Assembly (NCBI GenBank): GCA_020747065.1 | Contig: JAGMVK010000002.1 | Span: forward strand, 434,001 to 498,000 | DNA: 64,000 bases | From: Cadophora sp. MPI-SDFR-AT-0126 | Lineage: Eukaryota; Ascomycota; Leotiomycetes; Helotiales; Ploettnerulaceae | Direction: 5' to 3' | In this document: positions 56,710 to 64,000 of the stretch, in pieces | How the letters are laid out: each line of letters begins with the position of its first letter | How positions within the stretch are numbered: position 1 is the first letter of the stretch | Notes under the pieces: generated by a model | What the model was told of the DNA's origin: nothing | Databases searched by the model: none | Seen by the model: the letters and a program-made list of their open reading frames with translations, nothing else | Position numbers and translations under genes: made by a program

Positions 56710-59458
56710 GTGGGAGGTGGGGAGAGTGTTTCGGGATTGTGGACTGGACTGCTGCAGTGCTTTGGAATGAAAGATAGAGGAGGATGTCGCTAAGACTGGG
56801 CGAGAACGCGATTTTGAGAGGGTGAATTGGCCCAAGAAGACAAAGACTCTCCTCTCTCTACTGGCTTTTCCTACAGGAAGAGACGGTATCAAAGATCCAA
56901 CCCAGCAGATCAAAACTGGGAATCCTCCCCCACTCTGTCTGGTCGCATCAAACTCCTTTGACATAATCCGATCTGACCCGGCATGAGAGCGGATCTGGTG
57001 GATTGCTGGCTGTGGACTGTATAAACATGAATACAAATTCGAGAAAGTCCAGAGTTCAGCCATGGCAATGTGTGCGGGGAGGATCTTCGCGCGGGAAATA
57101 CATTGTATAGAGAAATACAATCTGATGCTGGGCTTGCACAACCTGTATATATTGATCAAGCAACAACAGGTGACGGTGAGAAAGTTTTTCATTTCGATGA
57201 CGGTGGTGGAAAATTTGACAGCGAACTTTCCGACTGGTCGCCCACTGAGAGCCACTAGCTAAGCTAGATTTGAGGAAAGATTGATATGACTTTTGTGGTG
57301 TCGCCGGTCAATGGATACCTTCAATCGAATTTCCAGCGGGTGATCAGAGGTGGAAAGTGTGCGGCATCCTCGTCAGCTTCTCTGTCGTCCCTGCTACTTG
57401 AGTACGCTAGCCAGTCCTCTTAAGCTTTTAGGATAGAAGATGAGCAATTGCAACTTGTACAGGTTTTATAAGCTAACTTATGTATGCTATTACCGGGTCT
57501 TGGTTCTTGTTCTTGGTGAATTTTGGGATCGCACCTATGCATGCGGCGCTTTTCGTCTCTGTGACTAGAACAAGGGCAGATTTTAGCTTGTGTGCCTTTG
57601 AGAACTGTTGGTAGCAGGTTGAGGCTGTTGTAGGAATTGAGAGAAGGTGGGCGATTGAGCGCGTGAATGGGATGGAGATGTTGAGTGTGGATTGTATGTT
57701 CTGGTGATGAGGAGCGCGAAGCATGAGAGTGAGCGTATGCAGTAATTGTTCACCTTTAGGCTGCGTCATCTAAGATAGAGTGAAGGCTGAAATGATGACT
57801 GATAGTTTAAGTAGGGAGAGGGGTATAAATACTCGAGCCTCCCCGTTCTGACTTTCTTTTGGTCAGAACTCGGGAACGAGGAGAGGAGTTATACTACGGA
57901 GTGTAGTCGAGTAATAGTGCAGCAATAGGCTGTTATTAGTAAAAGATCCGTAGACCGCGATATGGCGGTGCCCAAGGGGGGGTGTGAGGTTTTGGAGTAT
58001 TGCGCGTGTGGGCATTTTTGAGTGAATCTGTGAAGGGATAGGGAAGGTTGATGTTCCGGAAATGTATTGGACAATCAAGATATGAATGACGGAAAAAGTG
58101 GCTTCCGCAATACGAGACTTTGTTGATAACAAACAAGGCCTCTCGCCTAGGGCCGAAATACAGTGTACCAAAGCGGATAAAGCGAGATTCACTTTCGATT
58201 ACCAATGGAATCTCGGGTCTGCAGCACAAAGAATTAAAGCAAAGTATGGGCTTTTCACATGTTATAATGGTTACCGCTGCCAAACCATGATTCTGCGCTG
58301 GAATCTGGACATTGTGTACGAGGTATCTTAACAACATCAACAATTCACTCTTACGACTGACCCTTGAGTTCGTGGGTCTATTATGTCAACAATATGTCGA
58401 AATTTAATCTTCTGCAGAGGTCTTGTGACATTCATTTTCTCACATTCTTACAATCTTTGCCCTTTGAAAGCCAAATTTCCAGGATCGGTGACTAAGGTGA
58501 GCGAATATTCAACTGCGGGGTATATACTTGCCCGAGACCGATTTCTCATCCTGAGGCTAAGGCACAGCATCAAGAGCCATCGTAATGATAGGGAATCGAC
58601 CGATACTTTTGTAAGAGTGTGAGGTGGGAACCACAATGTCCATAATTGTATTTTACGAAGAGATGTAAGGATATGCTGGTCCAGGCAACTTCACTTCATG
58701 CGAGGTCGGATGCAGATACTTCTTTGCTTAAGGGAGTATAATGGCAACGAGAGCAGCATCGACAAAGACCTCAAATCTGACATCAAGCTCACAGGTAGCT
58801 TTGTCATCTTGCCGTGCCTCGACAGCGAGCAAGAAAAATAGCTCGTTCCATTGTCGGATTCTAGTTGAAGCAAACCAATATACGCAACAGGAAATTTTCA
58901 CAAGCAGTAACTTAGGTTTTTGCTCAGGAGCAAGTCAACAGAATGAAAATTGTTCAAATTGCCTTGGGAGAATACGCATTTCAGCACAACTCAAACCAAC
59001 CAAAACTCGAACACATAAGCCTAGGCACATTGCGTTTTCTCCTCCGCAGAGATCCATCAGTGTGTCCTGCTTTCGTTCATCCAGGTTTCGGCGCAACTGC
59101 GGATGGGCATGAAATTGCGCTAGACATCATGTTTCGGTGCAGCCAAGACCCCCCTTCCCAATAACTCGAAGACGCCGCTGCCATATGGGAACATTGTGGG
59201 GAAGCGTGTTTGGTAGTTTCGGAACGCGTGCTTACAGCTTCCTCATGAAGAACTCCCTCCCCCGCCAGAAAGAGTGGGCTCGGATGCACTTCATCGGAAG
59301 CACGAAGCCTGGAAACTTCAACCCCACCAATGATCGACCGCGATGGGGAAGCCAGCGTCCTCAGTGCGAACATACCGAAAGAAGCTGTAAAGTCATCGAA
59401 GATGAACTGAACTATCATAATTTCTACCATTCTTGATTCATCGGTCAATCAATTCCAT
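56710..59458. other. Intergenic, no supported gene
   Basis: 2.7 kb of normal composition. A plus-strand frame at 57070-57258 (CGEDLRAGNTLYREIQSDAG...) looks protein-like, but has no ATG or supported upstream exon. Frames at 58086-58331 and 58741-59164 show no known motif. The part before 59459 is the promoter side of the rhamnosidase gene. Confidence 0.45.
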
Positions 59459-62194
59459 ATGTCGTCGTCGCTACCTTTCACCTCCTCCAGAGCATTTCTG
59501 AAGACGCAGTACAAGCACCGAGATAGTCTTGAAATCCCACAACATATTCTTCCTTCTAAGGTTCACTCGTTTACCGGAGATGTTTCAACCCCGGAAGTTC
59601 TTTTATCACGAGATAATGACCATGAACCGAAATTGTCATGTACTTTGAGGCAGGCTATAGGTCAAGCCGAAGTCTCATCAATCATCTTGGACTTTGGCTT
59701 TGCTGTCGCTGGCATACCTGTGATCCGAGTTGCTACTATTCAACATACCTCTTTACCTGTTCGTTTGGACATCACATATTCAGAGGGTTTCCCAGGAATC
59801 GAACGACACGGTGGTGATGGCCCTTTCCCATTCTCAGCAGGAGCAGATACACAGCGCCGGAACAGATTCAGAATTCGCGGTCCTGGGTTTTATGAAGCGA
59901 AACACGTCCAAGGGAGTCAGAGATGGATGAGAATCACTCTGGTATCGAGAGAGCCATGTTCAATATCACTCAGCTTAGCTGCGTTCAAACCAACTACTGA
60001 GAACACGCCTTTAGACCAACTTCCAGGATATTTCGCCTGCTCAGATACTCAGCTCACAGATCTCTGGGGATATGGAGCCCGAACATTGCAACTCAATTGT
60101 ATCCCTGCGAGGACAGTACCTTCTCCATGGCAAGTATCAGAAGACATGGGTATTCTGGTTGACTCGCAGAGATGCAATGCGTACGGATGGGGAGGCGAGT
60201 GGACGGACTACGAGGTCGAATTTGAAGGTATGGTCATCGATGGAGGTCTTTGCTGGGGTGTCAGGATGAGACCAACGGGTGGCCTCCTGTTCGTTCTCAA
60301 CGTGGATCCGGGCGGAAGTTCAACTACTCTTGAATTATGGTTTGGACTTTACAACAAACCACAAAAGACTTTGATTCCTCTTCTTTTGGAATCAAAAGAC
60401 TTGACGAATCTTGGAATTGTTTCTGGCAAGTGGTATAAATTCAAGTGCATCTGCATCGGAATAGAAGAATACAAAGTTTTTGTGGATGCACAGCTGGCGG
60501 GAACATTCAAACGTACAAATTCTGATGCATCAGGTCAGTCAATCCTTCGTCAAACCAAGCATTTTTCCTTAAACGTTGAAAATAGAACCTACAAGTGCTT
60601 CTGAGGCTCCCGCAGGCTTCCCCGCCATCCCACAAGGATCCGTTGGATTTGGGGCTGGGGAGGATCAGATCTGTAGATTTCGAAATCTGACGGTCAAATC
60701 TGTAAATCCCAGTAAGATTTTATACACATCCGGTCTCAACAATACTTCCGTGCTAGGCGACTTTGGCGTCAATTTCAACCAGCTGCCATACATTTTCGAC
60801 GGAGCCAAGCGGGATCGGTATGCATGGACTGCCGATATCATAACCGGAGGGCCGTCCCTTTATTATTCAACAGCAGGCTTGAAATATATTAGAGGGAACA
60901 TTGAAGCATCGATGATGAGATCCACGTTAAAGAATGGTGAATCTGGTCTTCTACCAGGCGGGATGCCGCCTGGCAGAGAATTTGAACGAAACCCTAAAGA
61001 CACCATGTTTAAAGTTCTATCCGCAAACTATTCGATGTATCTGATTCTCGCAGTCTTCGACTTCTGGTTGTATACAGGCGATGATATTTTGATATTGACA
61101 TACTGGGAGCAAATAAAGGGATGTTTGAGGTATATCGAGGAGATGGTCAACGATGCTGGCTTGATTGCCGCCAAAGGGATGACTGGTATGAATTCTTATC
61201 CAAATAGATATGTAATACGTGGAAATTTTTGACATTCGTAGCTATGGATTACGACTACTACAACGGTGCGCAATCCGGAGTTGCTACAAAGCGGAACGTC
61301 CTTTACATTGCAGCACTCAGAAAATGTGCTACGATGGCTCAGTCCGCAGCGATTGACGACCAAGAAGCAGCCCAACTCTATTTATCTCAAGCGAGCCGAA
61401 CAGCGAACTCCATAAACAAAACCCTCTTCAACTCCGAAACAGGCCACTACATGATCACAACCGACCGTCCAAATGGTTTCCAGCAAGAAACTCATGCTTG
61501 GCTCCTCACCACAGGAATTGCACCAGAGCCAATTCAAGCTTCATTGCTCCAGAAACTCAACGACCTGTGTACCGGCACCCACAACAACTCACCAACGCAG
61601 TTTTCCGCAGAGACTCCAGATGTCCCCACGACAATCTCTCCAATCACCTCAACATTCCACATCCTCGCCTGCTTGCAAGCCGGCGACGTCGCGTCAGCCG
61701 AGCACATCCTTCGCACAGTCTGGACCCCGATGTGCGACACATCCTCACCTCACTTCACCGGCACGACATGGGAGTTCATGAATCCTGACGGCACGCCTTT
61801 TGAGGATCAGTTCTGTTCTTATGCGCAGCTCTTTAGCGTTGGTCCCACTTCTATCATGTCGAGGTTTGTGCTTGGTGTAGAGCCTATTACGCCTGGATAT
61901 AAGACGTTCCTCGTGGCGCCGAGGTTTCAGATGGATGGTGTGAGGTGGGCGGAAGGGAGGGTGCCGACGCCGACTGGAGAGCCGATTGTTGTGAGGTGGG
62001 AGATGTTTGATGAGGGGTGGAGGTTGTGGTGTAGGACTCCGGGTGGCCTTAAGGGGGTAGTGAAGGTCCCGACCGAGGTTTGGGGAAGGAAAAAGAGTGT
62101 GATGGTAAATGGAGTAGTTATGGATGATGGCAGTGGGGAGATCAGGATTGGTGGTGGTGAGGGGGAAGAAATGGATATCGAGATATTTTATTAG
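59459..62194 (+). CDS. Alpha-L-rhamnosidase-like glycoside hydrolase, family 78
   Basis: Likely releases L-rhamnose from plant glycosides or polysaccharides. Exons 59459-60533, 60586-61185 and 61242-62194, introns of 52 and 56 bp, 875 residues. The N-terminal part has the beta-sandwich region (IILDFGFAVAGIPVIRV, LDITYSEG, RRNRFRI) and an inserted lectin-like segment (EWTDYEVEFEGMVIDGG...). The catalytic (alpha/alpha)6 barrel includes FDGAKRDRYAWTADI, the family's acidic signature, then YYNGAQSGVATKRN and TGTTWEFMNPDGTPF. The C-terminal beta domain has FLVAPRF and GEPIVVRWEM. There is no clear signal peptide at this start, so the protein may be intracellular or the 5' end may be incomplete. 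It is intact. Confidence 0.87.
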
Positions 62195-62737
62195 TCTATG
62201 CAATATATACGCTGACTCGAGTAGTGGATTTGTGTAGACTAATGATGGATGTGATTGAATATATCATTATAGATTGTGATTCTAAGAGGGATGCATCCTA
62301 AAGTAAGCAAATGGCTTCGGACATTCAGGATGATTGAATGTGAGTAACAAACCCAAAGCAATTAGAGCTACAATGATTGGGTACCTTGGTCTTTTTATAA
62401 TGACTGTGTCAAATGTTTCGATGCCATCTTATAAGTGATTCACCGTTCACAGAAAAGCACCTCCAGGTTCATACTTAAAGCTAGACAGGTAGTTATGTAT
62501 AGAAAAGAATAGCGAAGTGGTTGAAATCTTTACAGATCCCACCACGTACAGTGCAATAGTCATACTTCCAGCACTGTAAGATTCATACAGTATGGATCCA
62601 CTTCTGCTAGGCGACTGTGATTCAAGCGCTTCAAAAGTCCTACCACATGCTGTGAAGACATCATACATATGATCCTAGGTCGCCTCCAAGGGAGTTTTAT
62701 ACTAAGTATGCCCTCTTAATGACGTTCTTCATGTCCA
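62195..62737. other. Short intergenic region between convergent genes
   Basis: No gene or repeat seen. Minus-strand frame 62447-62668 has no known motif. Confidence 0.5.
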
Positions 62738-64000
62738 TCAAACCGCCTTGTAGTCAAACCGGTTCTCAATAAACATACGCCAAGCCTTTTTGTTGTTGCC
62801 GTCACTATTAGGGTCGTATTGAAACAACATACGGCCACGTGTAGTGGTCTCAAATAGGGGTGCCTCGTCAGGGTCGTAGGGGTTGGCTCGCCAGTACGGA
62901 ACAATTACTACCCTCGGCTTGTGGCCAAGTATGGCTGTCACCGTTTTAACTACGTCGCCATCCTTACCATAGTGTGTTGGTTGGTTGATGTTTTCAGGTG
63001 CATAAGTAGCACTTCCTTCTCTCATCGCCGTGATAATGTAGAGGGTAGTCTGAAATTTTGTAATTGTTAGACTTGTCGACCCAGGTTGGGCAGTGTCAAT
63101 GGTTCTGGGGTGTTCATCTGACGTACCTGGTCAGATTCCACTTTGTTGAAGAAATCGGCCTTTATGCCTGGGCCTGATGGCGTAATGTATGGATGTTCTG
63201 GGTCACCGGGAGCAGGACTGCTTACCGCCTGCCCCCGCATGAATTTGAGGACTCGATCATCAAATGCAGGATCGTTGGCGTTATCGGCTCCGAGCTCGTC
63301 TTGTGCCGTTCCACTAGAGTATATCTCCCATAAGTGGGACTTCAATACAAATGTCAGCGGTCAACTGTATCCAAGCCATCAAGCCGCTTTGGGGTAAGTA
63401 GGAAACTGACCGCCCAAACGCCCCTGTTTGACACCAGCACAACCTGCATTGTCAACATTAATTTCTGTAACCACCAGACACAGGAGTTATTGACTGACGA
63501 CAGTACATCCGTACACTCCCTGGGATACAATCTGGAATGGCAAGTTCTTGAATTCTCTTTGCTTGCTGACAGCCCTTTCGTCACCCGCTATATTAAGCGT
63601 TAGCTTTGCAAGTAGAATCATATTCGTAGAATGGTCGATCGTCTCAGCTTCATATCCTGCTGGCTAATGCTTGATTTAGGGATTCTCTGGTTTTGTACTT
63701 ACTGGCAGATACTAATCTCAATTGGTTACCAAAATTGTTAATTTCTTCCCCGTCGGAGACGGCGAACAGATATTTAACCGCCTCGGGCTCGGTCGGTTCG
63801 GTGTCACCTGTGTAGTCGTCCTGGTTTGTTGATCCAGCCTTGTATGTGAACAAACGTTTATCAAGATCACCATCTTGATGGGAAGTGTTGCGAAACGAGC
63901 GGAATGAGAGTGCCCAGCTGGACTCCTGACCCCAGTCCGGCAGGCTGAGGCTTCTTGCTTCCAGATCTGGGTTTGGACTACAGAAGTCGGCGCCGCCGCA
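62738..64000 (-). CDS. Unrecognised multi-exon protein, cut by the window end
   Basis: Reads in from the right edge. The terminal exon is 62738-63049 (TTLYIITAMREGSATYAPEN to FENRFDYKAV-like end). Before it come 63127-63339 (SHLWEIYSSGTAQDELGADN...), a 33-base exon 63411-63443 (VVLVSNRGVWA), and a short exon near 63499-63531 (GVYGCTV). The 5' part runs from about 63703 to 64000 (SLPDWGQESSWALSFRSF..., YLFAVSDGEEINNFGNQL). All introns downstream of the short exon keep phase 0 and have good borders (branch GCTGAC before 63340). The join between the 5' part and the short exon is uncertain. The texture is that of a secreted fungal protein; I do not recognise a family with confidence. Confidence 0.6.

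Noticed and set aside
56590..57255. 221-codon minus-strand frame overlapping the AcpS 3' end
   Set aside because: Overlaps a well-supported gene on the other strand and has no recognised domain.
57062..57262. Plus-strand frames near the 3' side of the AcpS gene, one reading CGEDLRAGNTLYREIQSDAG
   Set aside because: The protein-like frame has no ATG and no supported upstream exon; the ATG frame has no motif.
1..64000. CRISPR arrays, bacterial operons or ribosome-binding sites
   Set aside because: Introns, RIP and fungal gene families show nuclear eukaryotic DNA; the only short regular array codes for RiPP cores.

Overview
The window looks like nuclear DNA of a filamentous ascomycete (Pezizomycotina, perhaps Leotiomycetes; that rank is a guess). 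The genes have short introns of about 45-180 bp with GT/GC-AG borders. Large AT-rich blocks carry the footprint of repeat-induced point mutation (RIP): C-to-T and G-to-A changes, with Trp and Gln codons turned into stops. Gene-rich DNA alternates with RIP-degraded transposon DNA.

Layout. 1-5002: minus-strand LTR retrotransposon, cut by the window start, with its LTR at 4726-5002. About 5250-11575: RIP-destroyed minus-strand gene for a giant ZNFX1/NFX1-type helicase with CbxX-type AAA domains. About 11.58-22.56 kb: a GC-richer island with an amidase fragment, a broken methyltransferase, an intact tyrosinase, an intact UstYa-like protein and a tandem-repeat RiPP precursor that has lost its 5' end. 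22.55-23.15 kb: the missing N-terminal piece of the same helicase, same strand. About 23.1-42.5 kb: a RIP block with a solo LTR, a Tc1/mariner element, a dead mevalonate kinase copy, two unidentified dead genes, a complete 7.8-kb Ty3/gypsy-type element with target-site duplication, and degenerate tandem repeats. 42.86-64 kb: ordinary gene DNA with an FAD-linked oxidase, R3H protein, M28 leucine aminopeptidase, DUF1774-like membrane protein, AcpS-type phosphopantetheinyl transferase, GH78-type alpha-L-rhamnosidase and a partial unrecognised gene at the right edge.

Most interesting system. The minus-strand frame at 22228-22560 encodes seven copies of AIPFY, plus PIPVV and AVPFY variants, each bounded by Lys-Arg (Kex2-type) sites. 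Beside it lie a DUF3328/UstYa-like protein with two HxxHC motifs and a secreted-type tyrosinase. This is the hallmark set of a fungal dikaritin/cycloether RiPP pathway (ustiloxin, phomopsin and asperipin type), here with a core I do not recognise. The signal-peptide end of the precursor is missing exactly where helicase sequence begins. The helicase halves on either side of the island are collinear and almost complementary. The simplest reading is that an 11-kb piece of a RiPP cluster was inserted into a helicase gene and is now decaying (frameshifted methyltransferase, truncated precursor).

All calls are from reading the sequence and remembered family motifs; no database search was run. Exon borders were chosen by reading frame, splice signals and family fit.
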